Assembly: GCF_019175385.1 (NCBI RefSeq)
Contig: NC_083338.1
Coordinates: 91,657,777 to 91,721,776, forward strand
Source of the DNA: Lycium barbarum
Lineage: Eukaryota; Streptophyta; Magnoliopsida; Solanales; Solanaceae
Length of the DNA stretch: 64,000 nt
Direction: 5' to 3'
Notes under the pieces: generated by a model
Database searches by the model: none
Seen by the model: the letters and a program-made list of their open reading frames with translations, nothing else
Told to the model about the DNA's origin: nothing
Position numbers and translations under genes: made by a program
In this document: positions 34,412 to 48,989 of the stretch, piece after piece
Numbering within the stretch: position 1 is the stretch's first letter
Layout of the letters: the number at the start of each line of letters is the position of its first letter

Positions 34412-37400
34412 TGTCACACCCTAATTTCGCTAGGGTGTGATGGGCACCCGACCCTTACTTAGGGTCGAGCGAACCCTCAGAGTCTTGCTGCACATAAAAG
34501 TCACGTCAAACTTTTTAAATCAAACAAGATAAAGTACGTAGTAATTTTTTTTTTCCAGAGATATTCTTTCTCGTAGCTTCCGAGCAGAACAAATCTACAG
34601 TCATACAAAATTCAATACATAACACAGACTAGCATATCGGCTGACGGAGCCGTTGACAGACTGACAAACAATACCCACGACGCTGTCTGCAAAGTCTCTA
34701 ACATAAGTCCAGAAGCATAACATACAAACTCTAACTCGGCGGCACTCCGGAAACAAAAGGAGCTTGCCATCTGCACTGGAATATCTTCTATATTGTCTTC
34801 AACTCAGCTGGGAGTACCTGCGCGGCATGAAACGCAGCCCCCGAAGAAAGGGGGTCAGTACGTAATATATACTGAGTATGTAAAGCGGAAATGTAACAAA
34901 TATAATCATAAACTGAACCATAAGTATAGAGATATAGCGGACAGAATCAAACCCGAATCCGAATCAAAAAAATAAAATGTAAATATATATATAGTGAGTA
35001 CAGGGTATGACAGACAGAGCGGTAATCTGAATCAGAGGTATAGAGTATGACAGACCGAATTCATATCCGAATCAGACTTTCAGAAATGCAACAGACAGAG
35101 TCATAAGCATATACAGAAAGTAAGGGTATTAACCAAAGTACCAAAATACTTATTCTACAATTACAGATCGCATGTCCGAAGAGGTGCCGAAGATACAGAA
35201 TACAGAACGGAGTACGGAATGTACAGAGGTGATGTCACACGCCAGACGAGGTACAGAACGTACAGAATACTCAGACGATGTCATATATCGGACGGAATGC
35301 AAAACGTACAGAATGCTCAGATGATGTCATGTATCGGACGAAATACAGAATGTACAGAATGCTCAGACGATGTCATATATCGGACGGAATGCAGAACGTA
35401 CAGAATGCTCAGATGATGTCATGTATCGGACGGAATACAGAGCGTACAGAATACCAGAATGCTTATTTTCTGGACAAAATTATACATATCAAAAACATGG
35501 AATTTTTTTCATAGATGAAAGATCCCGGCCCTGTGATAAGGGACGCGGTAACAGAATCATCATATGTCAAAATCATATGTCAAAGTATACATATGCAGAT
35601 AGCAGATAACAGATCCCGGCCCTGTGATAAGGGACGCGGTAACAGAATCATCATATGTCAAAATCGTATGTCAAAGTATACTTATGCAGATAGCAGATAA
35701 CAGATCCCGGCCCTGTGATAAGGGATGCGGTAACAGAGCCCGGCCCTCTGGGAAGAGACGCGGTGAACAGAATCATATGCCATCCTGGCCGCCATCCCCA
35801 TATCATCATATACAGATAACAGAACCCGGCTCTCCCACCGAGGGGCGCGGTGAACAATGCAGAGGAAACGCACGGTAACAGAACCTGGCCCGGGACGCAG
35901 TGAAAGAGGCATTAAGTCATGCATGAAGCAGAAGAAGGGCGCGATAACAGAACCTGGCCCGGGACGCAGTGAAAGAGACATTAAGTCATGCACGAGCAGA
36001 GTCATGAGAAACCATATGCACATAAATCCAGACTCAATGAATAGGCACACTTGCCGACATTCGAAGACTCAGAAACGAGTTTCGGGCTCTTCCTAGTTAG
36101 TATCAGGAAGTTATGAGCATTTGGAATACAGAAACCTCTTCGGACTTTTAAGCGATCCGAGATCGTACATAATGAACGTTAAGGCTTACAGAGAATACTC
36201 ATATCAGAATACTCGGACCAGAAAACTCATATCCAAATATTCATAGCCAAATACTTATATCGGAATACTTATATCGGAATACCCGTATCAGAACACTTAT
36301 ACCAGACACTCCTACCAGTATACCTAACTCAGAATACTTATATCAGAATATTCATATCGAATTTTTTATATATATATATCGGGTACTTATATCAAAATAC
36401 TTATATCTGAATATTTACATCAGAATGCTTATATCAAAATATTCGAATCGGATCGTTCGTATCGGGATGTTTATATCAAAATAGTCGAGTCAGAATACTT
36501 ATAACTGAGTTACTAAATACTTATAGCAAACTCGGAGCAATAGCCAAGGTTTCTCTTAATTATCATACGGAAGTAGGGCAAATAAAACAATACAAATAGG
36601 TCTCGTGGTGGTGGGCCCACCTTGGGTCAAGTCGAGGTGACATACGTCAGACTATAATTTTTTGGTCTTAACAGGTCATCCACAAAAGTTTCAAAGCGAT
36701 TCTCTCACATTTGCGCAATTTATAGATGTTTGAATAGTTTCCAACAAAATGTAGCAATTGTGCTTCAATGCCATTGAATGAATAGTACCTAAAATCCAAC
36801 TCGGATTTCTACGAGTAGAGTAACCCCCGAAGCTTCAAATCCAAACCTAACATACCTAGGACATGCCAAAAGAAGGAGGGGTACAGCTTTACATACCTTT
36901 CTTGCCTTGTACGCTCGCCAAATTCAATTCCCGTTTCGTCAAAAATCTGCAATTAGTCATCTTTGCCAAATGTTGACTATAGGGCTTTGGCATTCAATCT
37001 TGAATTAGTACTTGTCTACCGAAATTTTGGCAGCACCTCCCCTGTAAATACAACGCCCCGAGAATTTAACTCGGCTCAAAACAATCAACAACAACCCAAC
37101 ACAACATAAACAGTAACAACAACCACTATAAAACACAACATAACACAACTAGTCCCCTTTTTTTTTCCAACATAATGTAGTAACTTCCATTCCGACTTCC
37201 CATTTCCAAACCAAACTCAATGTTTTCATATTCCTTACTAATCTAAATCATTGCAATACCATTTTGAAACATTTCATACCATTTCTACAAAATAGTCACA
37301 AAATATACAAAATGTACAAACTTTCCGCCAAAGCCATAATGCCTCCAAAACTTCTAATCTTTAACATTCATATTCATAGTATGTCTCCTTCTTCCAATTT

Positions 37401-38296
37401 CATCAACAACTACCAAAGTCCACATTTAAATTCTTATTTTCACAATTATACAAAAATCATATAAAAATCACATAAATTCCCCATAACGACATACAACTTA
37501 TTTCAACCAAATTCCTTCAACTTTCACTTCCAATATAGATTTCACCATAGCCACAACTATATTACAACATAAAATTCAACTCATATTATCAATACAACTT
37601 TGCACCTACACGGCTCATGCACACATACATACCTACCATGCAAACTTCCATATTTTCATGAATTCTATCCATTTCTACACACCATAACATAAACAAAACC
37701 TTCACAACATATAAAAGGGAATGAAATCTTACCTTTCTTCACAACTTCTTCACTTAACTAGGGTTAGAATTTTGTTCCAAAGAGTAGTTCTCTCCTTCCA
37801 TCAATCATACCATGTTGAAGAGGGCCTTCAAAATAGTGGAATACTAGAAGAAAATAATTTTTTTGGATCAAATTTGGAGGCTCCAATTTTTTTCTCTCCA
37901 TGGCCGAAATTGGAGTGGTCTTTCTTTCTCTTCAAGGTTCTTGAAAATTCTAAGGATAGAGATGAAATATATAGTCCTCTTTATCATATTTGGCACATGG
38001 AAAATTAATTAAAATCCATGGGCTTGGGCCATTGCATGGCCGGCCACCCCTCTCTCTTTTGGGCCTCGTTTTCTTATATTGTTTTTTAGCCCAATTGGCT
38101 ACAAATCTTGTTTTGTAATTCCCAAAATAAATTTCCGAAATTCCAATTTTGTCCCTAGCCTTCCTCGGTATTTCCGCACCAATGTTATCATAGCCGGCAC
38201 GTTCATACTAAGTAAGGTCTAAATATAGCCTCATTCATTACAAGTCAAGTTATCTCAAAAAAAAAAATCGAATATGCAAAAATGCCGGATGTAACA
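34412..38296 (-). repeat. Array LTR B (3885 bases)
   Basis: Full copy. It shares with LTR C, but not A or D, TCTCGTGG at about 36600 and GAAATTTTGG at about 37020. This suggests B and C stem from one duplicated LTR. The second arm of its CAGTAC hairpin is mutated (34856 on). Confidence 0.9.
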
Positions 38297-39782
38297 TCCT
38301 CCCCCCTTTAGAACATTCGTCCTCGAATGTTCAATTGACCTTAGGGGGTCTCATGACACTTCGGGGAGGTTCCTTTCTTTCCTTCAAAAGTCTTTTCAAT
38401 GTTACATTTGCCATCAACGTCATTAACCTCTCGTCGCACTTCTCGGTTCCTTACAACGTTATCATAATCCCACGTCATACCAAACAGATTCATAACTAGA
38501 GCCAGACACACAGAAGCATATCAGACAGATTCATAATCAGGGTCAGATGTATTGGACTATGGCGGACAGATTCGTAGTCAGAGTCAGACGTATGGAAGTA
38601 TGTCAGACAGATCCGTGATCAGAATCAGGCGTACAGAGATGTATCAGACAGAAATGTAATCAGGGTTCGTCTATTCTTTTACAACTTTTGTATCCTAACC
38701 TCCGCTTCGTCCCATGCATTCCGTTTAATAAAACCTTTCGTCTATCGCAACATTAGTCGCTGGAACTCGGCTCTTGATCAATATGGTCACCAGAGGAGAA
38801 TCATACACATACATATACGTTTACTATTATCTTACCTGTAAACGTATCCAACCACTTTTCAAATTTGCCAAATTCCCGAGCGGTATTGCACCTTTCTGGT
38901 TTTTTTTTCTTTTTGCCCATTTAGTCCGCCTTGGTCTGCGCGACTCCTGCAAGGGTACTAGCTGCCCCACACATTCTCCTTTCCTTTAAGTTACTCCAAA
39001 TTTCTATTTATATGTAATACTTATACTCGTGAAAAATTTTGTATCCCTCCCAGGGGGGGGGGGCACCCATCCTGAAATTGCTCCCAGCTTAGCACGCTTA
39101 CCATCGAAACGTTGGCGGAATTTGATGCCTTAACGCCGATATAATCGCGTCCTTTTTCTTATATGGCCTTTATTACATGACCCAGGGCGAGTCGAGGTTT
39201 CACAGATCCCGAGACATTTTCGGAGCACGTCCTTCCTTATACATTTACTATTTTGCCTTTTTTGTTTCCTAATGTGCACTTTTCACTTATGTATATAATT
39301 ATTACCTGTTCTGGGCTTCCAGATTCCCGATGGTGGCGAACATACCTTCGTCGCCGTTACTTACGAATATTTCGGATATCGGCCCGTCCGGGCTCTTACT
39401 CACTATCCTTACATAACAATCTCCATTTACCATTCCTGCTTTTCAGAATCTGCACATGGCAAATATCAACATTATCTCACAGAACATATAGTCATATATC
39501 ACATTCCAATCATTCGGAACTTCCAATTTACAGATAACGGGGCAAACATGGCTTTTCATACCATTTCCCCTCTTATGCCGTCGTATATAGGGCTCACATA
39601 AGGAATTTCATTTCCTATGACTTGGCCTTGTCGCACGATCTGAGACAGAAAGAAGGTCAACAATCCCTAAATGCCCCGTAGCCTCCTTTTTATGAATGTG
39701 GCGCGCTACACACCATAAGCAGGACTCTACCGGACACGACTTTGCAGACAACCCCTAGGACAAACCTGCTCTGATACGACTT
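38297..39782 (-). other. Array internal region 2, non-coding
   Basis: Same layout as region 1. PPT complement at 38297-38310, hairpin at 38311-38332. The PBS differs from initiator tRNA-Met at the third base (CTGATACGA at 39771 on the plus strand). No protein motif. Confidence 0.88.
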
Positions 39783-42700
39783 TGTCACACCCTAATTCCG
39801 CTAGGGTGTGATGGGCACCCGACCCTTACTTAGGGTCGAGCGAACCCTCAGAGTCTTGCTACACATAAAAGTCACGTCAAACTTTTTAAATCAAACAAGA
39901 TAAAGTACGTAATAAATTTTTTTTTTCCAGAGATATTCTTTCTCGTAGCTTCCGAGCAGAACAAATCTACAGTCATACAAAATTCAATACATAACACAGA
40001 CTGGCATATCGGCTTACGAAGCCGCTGACAGACTGACAAACAATACCCACGACGCTGTCTGCAAAGTCTCTAACATAAGTCCAGAAGCATAACATACAAA
40101 TTCTAACTCGGCGGCACTCCGGAAACAAAAGGAGCTTGCCATCTGCACTGGAATATCTTCGATATTGTCTTCAACTCAGCTGGGAGTACCTGCGCGGCAT
40201 GAAACGCAGCCCCCGAAGAAAGGGGGTCAGTACGGAATATGTACTGAGTATGTAAAGCGTAAATGTAACAAATATAATCATAAACTGAACCATAAGTTTA
40301 GAGATATAGCGGACAGAATCAAACCCGAATCCGAATCAGAAAAATAAAATGTAAATATATATATATAGTGAGTACAGGGTATGACAGACAGAGTGGTAAT
40401 CTGAATCAGAGGTATAGAGTATGACAGAACGAATTCATATCCGAATCAGACTTTCAGAAATGCAACAGACAGAGTCATGCATGCAGAGTCATAAGCATAT
40501 ACAGAAAGTAAGGGTATTAACCAAAGTACCAAAATACTTATTCTACAATTACAGATCGCATGTCCGAAGAGGTGCCGAAGATACAAAATACAGAACGGAG
40601 TACGGAATGTACAGAGGTGATGTCACACGCCAGACGAGGTACAGAACGTACAGAATACTCAGACGATGTCATATATCGGACGGAATGCAAAACGTACAGA
40701 ATGCTCAGATGATGTCATGTATCGGACGAAATACAGAACGTACAGAATGCTCAGACGATGTCATATATCGGACGGAATGCAGAACGTACAGAATGCTCAG
40801 ATGATGTCATGTATCGGACGGAATACAGAGCGTACAGAATACCAGAATGCTTATTTTCCGAACAAAATTATACATATCAAAAACATGTAATTTTTTTCAC
40901 AGATGAAAGATCCCGGCCCTGTGATAAGGGACGCGGTAACAGAATCATCATATGTCAAAATCATATGTCAAAGTATACATATGCAGATAGCAGATAACAG
41001 ATCCCGGCCCTATGATAAGGGACGCGGTAACAGAATCATCATATGTCAAAATCATATGTCAAAGTATACATATGCAGATAGCAGATAACAGATCCCGACC
41101 CTGTGATAAGGGACGAGGTAACAAAGCCCGGCCCTCTGGGAAGAGACGCGGTGAACAGAATCATATGCCATCCTGGCCGCCATCCCCATATCATCATATA
41201 CAGATAACAGAACCCGGCTCTCCCACCGAGGGGCGCGGTGAACAATGCAGAGGAAACGCACGGTAACAGAACCTGGTCCGGGATGCAGTGAAAGAGGCAT
41301 TAAGTCATGCATGAAGCAGAAGAAGGGCACGATAACAGAACCTGGCCCGGGACGCAGTGAAAGAGACATTAAGTCATGCACGAGCAGAGTCATGAGAAAC
41401 CATATGCACATAAATCCAGACTCAATGAATAGGCACACTTGCCGACATTCGAAGACTCAGAAACGAGTTTCGGGCTCTTCCTAGTTAGTATCAGGAAGTT
41501 ATGAGCATTTGGAATACAGAAACCTCTTCGGACTTTTAAGCGATCCGAGATCGTACATAATGAACGTTAAGGCTTACAGAGAATACTCATATCAGAATAC
41601 TCGGACCAGAAAACTCATATCCAGATATTCATAGCCGAATACTTATATCGGAATACCCGTATCAGAACACTTATACCAGACACTCGTACCAGTATACCTA
41701 ACTCAGAATACTTATATCAGAATATTCATATCGATTTATTTATATATATATATCGGGTACTTATATCAAAATACTTATATCTGAATATTTACATCAGAAT
41801 GCTTATATCAAAATATTCGAATCGGATCGTTCGTATCGGGATGTTTATATCAAAATAGTCGAGTCAGAATACTTATAACTGAGTTACTAAATACTTATAG
41901 CAAACTCGGAGCAATAGCCAAGGTTTCTCTTAATTATCATACGGAAGTAGGGCAAATAAAACAATACAAATAGGTCTCGTGGTGGTGGGCCCACCTTGGG
42001 TCAAGTCGAGGTGACATACGTCAGACTATAATTGTTTGGTCTTAACAGGTCATCCACAAAAGTTTCAAAGCGATTCTCTCACATTTGCGCAATTTATAGA
42101 TGTTTGAATAGTTTCCAACAAAATGTAGCAATTGTGCTTCAATGCCATTGAATGAATAGTACCTAAAATCCAACTCGGATTTCTACGAGTAGAGTAACCC
42201 CCGAGGCTTCAAATCCAAACCTAACATACCTAGGACATGCCAAAAGAAGGAGGGGTACAGCTTTACATACCTTTCTTGCCTTGTACGCTCGCCAAATTCA
42301 ATTCCCGTTTCGTCAAAAATCTGCAATTGGTCATCTTTGCCAAATGTTGACTATAGGGCTTTGGCATTCAATCTTGAATTAGTACTTGTCTACCGAAATT
42401 TTGGCAGCACCTCCCCCGTAAATACAACGCCCCGAGAATTTAACTCGGCTCAAAACAATCAACAACAACCCAACACAACATAAACAGTAACAACAACCAC
42501 TATAAAACACAACATAACACAACTAGTCCCATTTTGTTTTCCAACATAATGTAGTAACTTCCATTCCGACTTCCCATTTCCAAACCAAACTCAATGTTTT
42601 CATATTCCTTACTAATCTAAATCATTGCAATACCATTTTGAAACATTTCATACCATTTACAAAATAGTCACAAAATATACAAAATGTACAAACTTTCCGC

Positions 42701-43668
42701 CAAAGCCATAATGCCTCCAAAACTTCTGATCTTTAACATTCATATTCATAGTATGTCTCCATATTCCAATTTCATCAACAACTACCAAAGTCCACATTTA
42801 AATTCTTATTTTCACAATTATACAAAAATCATATAAAAATCACATAAATTCCCCATAACGACATACGACTTATTTCAACCAAATTCCTTCACCTTTCACT
42901 TCCAATATAGATTTCACCATAGCCACAACTATATTACAACATAAAATTCAACTCATATTATCAATACAACTTTGCACCTACACGGCTCATGCACACATAC
43001 ATACCTACCATGCAAACTTCCATATTTTCATGAATTCTATCCATTTCTACACACCATAACATAAACAAAACCTTCACAACATATAAAAGGGAATGAAATC
43101 TTACCTTTCTTCACAACTTCTTCACTTAACTAGGGTTAGAATTTTGTTCCAAAGAGTAGTTCTCTCCCTCCATCAATCATACCATGTTGAAGACGGCCTT
43201 CAAAATAGTGGAATACTAGAAGAAAATAATTTTTTTGGATCAAATTTGGAGGCTCCAATTTTTTCTCTCCATGGCCGAAATTGGAGTGGTCTTTCTTTCT
43301 CTTCAAGGTTCTTGAAAATTCTAAGGATAGAGATGAAATATATAGTCCTCTTTATCATATTTGGCACATGGAAAATTAATTAAAATCCATGGGCTTGGGC
43401 CATTGCATGGCCGGCCACCCCTCTCTCTTTTGGGCCTCGTTTTTTTATATATTTTTTTTAGCCCAATTGGCTGCAAATCTTGTTTTGTAATTCCTAAAAC
43501 AAATTTCCGAAATTCCAATTTTGTCCCTAGCCTTCCTCGGTATTTCCGCACCAATGTTATCATAGCCGGCACGTTCATACTAAGTAAGGTCTAAATATAG
43601 CCTCATTCATTACAAGTCAAGTTATCTCAAAACAAAAATTCGAATAGGCAAAAATGCCGGATGTAACA
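39783..43668 (-). repeat. Array LTR C (3886 bases)
   Basis: Full copy, closest by eye to LTR B. 46-base repeats at 40619-40848, three 91-base units from 40909, hairpin at 40228-40246. Confidence 0.9.
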
Positions 43669-45150
43669 TCCTCCCCCCTTTAGAACATTCGTCCTCGAAT
43701 GTTCAATTGACATTAGGGGGTCTCATGACACTTCAGGGAGGTTCCTTTCTTTCCTTCAAAATTCTTTTCAATGTTACATTTGCCATCAACGTCATTCACC
43801 TCTCGTCGCACTTCTCGGTTCCTTACAACGTTATCATAATCCCACGTCATACCAAACAGATTCATAACTAGAGCCAGACACACAGAAGCATATCGGACAG
43901 ATTCATAATCAGGGTCAGATGTATTGGACTATGGCGGACAGATTCGTAGTCAGAGTCAGACGTATGGAAGTATGTCAGACAGATCCGTGATCAGAATCAG
44001 GCGTACAGAGATGTATCAGACAGAAATGTAATCAGGGTTCGTCTATTCTTTTACAACTTTTGTATCCTAACCTCCGCTTCGTCCCATGCATTCCGTTTAA
44101 TAAAACCTTTCGTCTATCGCAACATTAGTCGCTGGAACTCGGCTCTTGATCAATATGGTCACCAGAGGAGAATCATACACATACATATACGTTTACTACT
44201 ATCTTACCTGTAAACGTATCCAACCACTTTTCAAATTCGCCAAATTCCCGAGCGGTATTGCACCTTTCTATTTTTTTTTCTTTTTGGCCATTTAGTTCGC
44301 CTTGGTCTGCGCGACTCCTGCAAGGGTACTAGCTGCCCCACACATTCTCTTTTCCTTTAAGTTACTCCAAATTTCTATTTATATGTAATACTTATACTCG
44401 TGAAAAATTTCGTATCCCTCCCAGGGGGGGGCACCCATCCTGAAATTGCTCCCAGCTTAGCACGCTTAACCGCGAAACGTTGGAGGAATTTGATGCCTTA
44501 ATGCCGATATAAATGCGTCCTTTTTCTCATATGGCCTTTATTACATGACCCAGGGCGAGTCGAGGTTTCACAGATCCCGAGACATTGTCGGAGCACGTCC
44601 TTCCTTATACATTTACTATTTTGCCCTTTTTGTTTCCTAATGTGCACTTTTCACTTATGTATATAATTATTACCTGTTCTGGGCTTCTAGATTCCCGATG
44701 GTGGCGAACATACCTTCGTCGCCGTTACTTACGAATATTTCGGATATCGGCCCGTCCGGGCTCTTACTCACTATCCTTACATAACAATCTCCATTTACCA
44801 TTCCTGCTATTCAGAATCTGCACATGGCAAATATCAACATTATCTCACAGAACATACAGTCATATATCACATTCCAACCATTCGGAACTTCCAATTTCCA
44901 GATAACGGGGCAAACATGGCTTTTCATACCATTTCCCCTCTTATGCCGTCGTATATAGGGCTCACATAAGGAATTCCATTTCCTATGACTTGGCCTTATC
45001 GCACGATCTGAGACAGAAAGAAGGTCAACAATCCCTAAATGCCCCGTAGCCTCCTGTTTATGAATGTGGCACGCTACACACCATAAGCAGGACTCTACCG
45101 GACACGACTTTGCAGACAACCCCTAGGACAAACCTGCTCTGATACTACTT
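43669..45150 (-). other. Array internal region 3, non-coding
   Basis: Same layout. It is next to LTR D, the 5' LTR on the minus strand. Its PBS has one change (GATACTA at 45141 on the plus strand). It shares several variants with internal 2 against internal 1. No protein motif. Confidence 0.88.
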
Positions 45151-48100
45151 TGTCACACCCTAATTCCGCTAGGGTGTGATGGGCACCCGACCCTTACTTA
45201 GGGTCGAGCGAACCCTCAGAGTCTTGCTGCACATAAAAGTCACGTCAAACTTTTTAAATCAAACAAGATAAAGTACGTAGTAAATTTTTTTTTCCAGAGA
45301 TATTCTTTCTCGTAGCTTCCTAGCAGAACAAATCTACAGTCATACAAAATTCAATACATAACACAGGCTGGCATATCGGCTGACGGGGCCGCTGACAGAC
45401 TGACAAACAATACCCACGACGCTGTCTGCAAAGTCTCTAACATAAGTCCAGAAGCATAACATACAAACTCTAACTCGGCGGCACTCCGGAAACAAAAGGA
45501 GCTTGCCATCTGCACTGGAATATCTTCTATATTGTGTTCAACTCAGCTGGGAGTACCTGCGCGGCATGAAACGCAGCCCCCGAAGAAAGGGGGTCAGTAC
45601 GACATATGTACTGAGTATGTAAAGCGTAAATGTAACAAATATAATCATAAACTGAACCATAAGTATAGAGATATAGCGGACAGAATCAAACCCGAATCCG
45701 AATCAGAAAAATAAAATATAAATATATATATAGTGAGTACAGGATATGACAGACATAGTGGTAATCTGAATCAGAGGTATAGAGTATGACAGACCGAATT
45801 CATATCCGAATCAGACTTTCAGAAATGCAACAAACAGAGTCATGCATGCAGAGTCATAAGCATATACAGAAAGTAAGGGTATTAACCAAAGTACCAAAAT
45901 ACTTATTCTACAATTACAGATCGCATGTCCGAAGAGGTGCCGAAGATACAAAATACAGAACGGAGTACGGAACGTACAGAGGTGATGTCACACGCCAGAC
46001 GAGGTACAGAACGTACAGAATACTCAGACGATGTCATATATCGGACGGAATGCAAAACGTACAGAATGCTCAGATGATGTCATGTATCGGACGAAATACA
46101 GAACGTACAGAATGCTCAGACGATGTCATATATCGGACGGAATGCAGAACGTACAGAATGCTCAGATGATGTCATGTATCGGACGGAATACAGAGCGTAG
46201 AGAATACCAGAATGCTTATTTTCCGGACAAAATTATACATATCAAAAACATATAATTTTTTTCACAGATGAAAGATCCCGGCCCTGTGATAAGGGACGTG
46301 GTAACAGAATCATCATATGTCAAAATCATATGTCAAAGTATACATATACAGATAGCAGATAACAGATCCCGGCCCTGTGATAAGGGACGCGGTAACAGAG
46401 CCCGGCCCTCTGGGAAGAGACGCGGTGAACAGAATCATATGCCATCCTGGCCGCCATCCCCATATCATCATATACAGATAACAGAACCCGGCTCTCCCAC
46501 CGAGGGGCGCGGTGAACAATGCAGAGGAAACGCACGGTAACAGAACCTGGCCCGGGACGCAGTGAAAGAGGCATTAAGTCATGCATGAAGCAGAAGAAGG
46601 GCACGATAACAGAACCTGGCCCGGGACGCAGTGAAAGAGACATTAAGTCATGCACGAGTAGAGTCATGAGAAACCATATGCACATAAATCCAGACTCAAT
46701 GAATAGGCACACTTGCCGACATTCGAAGACTCAGAAACGAGTTTCGGGCTCTTCCTAGTTAGTATCAGGAAGTTATGAGCATTTGGAATACAGAAACCTC
46801 TTCGGACTTTTAAGCGATCCGAGATCGTACATAATGAACGTTAAGGCTTACAGAGAATACTCATATCAGAATACTCGGACCAGAAAACTCATATCCAGAT
46901 ATTCATAGCCGAATACTTATATCGGAATACGTATATCGGAATACCCGTATCAGAACACTTATACCAGACACTCGTACCAGTATACCTAACTCAGAATACT
47001 TATATCAGAATATTCATATCGAATTATTTATATATATATATCGGGTACTTATATCAAAATACTTATATCTGAATATTTACATCAGAATGCTTATATCAAA
47101 ATATTCGAATCGGATCGTTCGTATCGGGATGTTTATATCAAAATAGTCGAGTCAGAATACTTATAACTGAGTTACTAAATACTTATAACAACTCGGACCA
47201 ATAGCCAAGGTTTCTCTTAATTATCGTACGGAAGTAGGGCAAATAAAACAATACAAATAGGTCTCGGGGTGGTGGGCCCACCTTGGGTCAAGTCGAGGTG
47301 ACATACGTCAGACTATAATTGTTTGGTCTTAACAGGTCATCAACAAAAGTTTCAAAGCGATTCTCTCACATTTGCGCAATTTATAGATGTTTGAATAGTT
47401 TCCAACAAAATGTAGCAATTGTGCTTTAATGCCATTGAATGAATAGTACCTAAAATCCAACTCGGATTTCTACGAGTAGAGTAACCCCCGAGGCTTCAAA
47501 TCCAAACCTAACATACCTAGGACATGCCAAAAGAAGGAGGGGTACAGCTTTACATACCTTTCTTGCCTTGTACGCTCGGCAAATTCAATTCCCGTTTCGT
47601 CAAAAATATGCAATTGGTCATCTTTGCCAATTGTTGACTATAGGGCTTTGGCATTCAATCTTGAATTAGTACTTGTCTACCGAAATTTAGGCAGCACCTC
47701 CCCTGTAAATACAACGCCCCGAGAATTTAACTCGGCTCAAAACAATCAACAACAACCCAACACAACATCAACAGTAACAACAACCACTATAAAACACAAC
47801 ATAACACAACTAGTCCCCTTTTTTTCCCAACATAATGTAGTAACTTCCATTCCGACTTCCCATTTCCAAACCAAACTCAATGTTTTCATATTCCTTACTA
47901 ATCTAAATCATTGAAATACCATTTTGAAACATTTCATACCATTTCTACAAAATAGTCACAAAATATACAAAATGTACAAACTTTCCGCCAAAGCCATAAT
48001 GCCTCCAAAACTTCTAATCTTTAACATTCATATTCATAGTATGTCTCCATCTTCCAATTTCATCAACAACTACCAAAGTCCACATTTAAATTCTTATTTT

Positions 48101-48954
48101 CACAATTATACAAAAATCATATAAAAATCACATAAATTCCCCATAACGACATACAACTTATTTCAACCAAATTCCTTCAACTTTCACTTCCAATATAGAT
48201 TTCACCATAGCCACAACTATATTACAACATAAAATTCAACTCATATTATCAATACAACTTTGCACCTACACGGCTCATGCACACATACATACCTACCATG
48301 CAAACTTCCATATTTTCATGAATTCTATCCATTTCTACACACCATAACATAAACAAAACCTTCACAACATATAAAAGGGAATGAAATCTTACCTTTCTTC
48401 ACAACTTCTTCACTTAACTAGGGTTAGAATTTTGTTCCAAAGAGTAGTTCTCTCCTTCCATCAATCATACCATGTGGAAGAGGGCCTTAAAATTAGTGGA
48501 ATACTAAAAGAAAATAATTTTTTTGGATCAAATTTGGAGGCTCCATTTTTTTCTCTCCATGGCCGAAATTGGAGTGGTCTTTCTTTCTCTTCAAGGTTCT
48601 TGAAATTCTAAGGATAGAGATGAAATATATAGCCCTCTTTATCATATTTGGCACATTGAAAATTAATTAAAATCCATGGGCTTGGGCCATTGCATGGCCG
48701 GCCACCCCTCTCTCTTTTGGGCCTCATTTTCTTATATTTTGTTTGAGCCCAATTGGCTACAAATCTTATTTTGTAATTCCCAAAACAAATTTCCGAAATT
48801 CCAATTTTGTCTCTAGCCTTCCTCGGTATTTCCGTACCAATGTTATCATAGCCGGCACGTTCATACTAAGTAAGGTCTAAATATAGCCTCATTCATTACA
48901 AGTCAAGTTATCTCAAAAAAAAATTTCGAATATGCAAAAATGCCGGATGTAACA
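45151..48954 (-). repeat. Array LTR D (3804 bases; 5' LTR of the element)
   Basis: Full copy with one 91-base unit fewer than A-C. Hairpin at 45595-45613. It ends GATGTAACA at 48954, followed by the TSD CAGAA. Confidence 0.9.
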
Positions 48955-48989
48955 CAGAAAGTCAAGCTGAGAAGATGGTGATTTACGAC

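Larger units (their letters stand above)
29047..48954 (-). mobile_element. Tandem array of a non-autonomous LTR element: four LTRs, three internal regions
   Basis: Plus-strand order: LTR A, internal 1, LTR B, internal 2, LTR C, internal 3, LTR D. The period is about 5.37 kb. Each LTR starts TGTCACACCC and ends GATGTAACA on the plus strand, so the element reads on the minus strand. The whole is flanked by a single 5-base repeat CAGAA (29042-29046 and 48955-48959). No gag-pol motif is seen in any internal region. It keeps a tRNA-iMet PBS, the pre-PPT hairpin and the PPT. The type resembles a LARD or large-LTR derivative of a chromovirus. The array probably grew by unequal recombination between LTRs after one insertion. 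Confidence 0.9.

Noticed and set aside
47624..48124. Plus-strand open frames in array LTR D and its counterparts in A-C (e.g. 31897, 37264)
   Set aside because: Asn/Thr-rich low-complexity translations of AT-rich LTR sequence, identical in all copies because the LTRs are copies.
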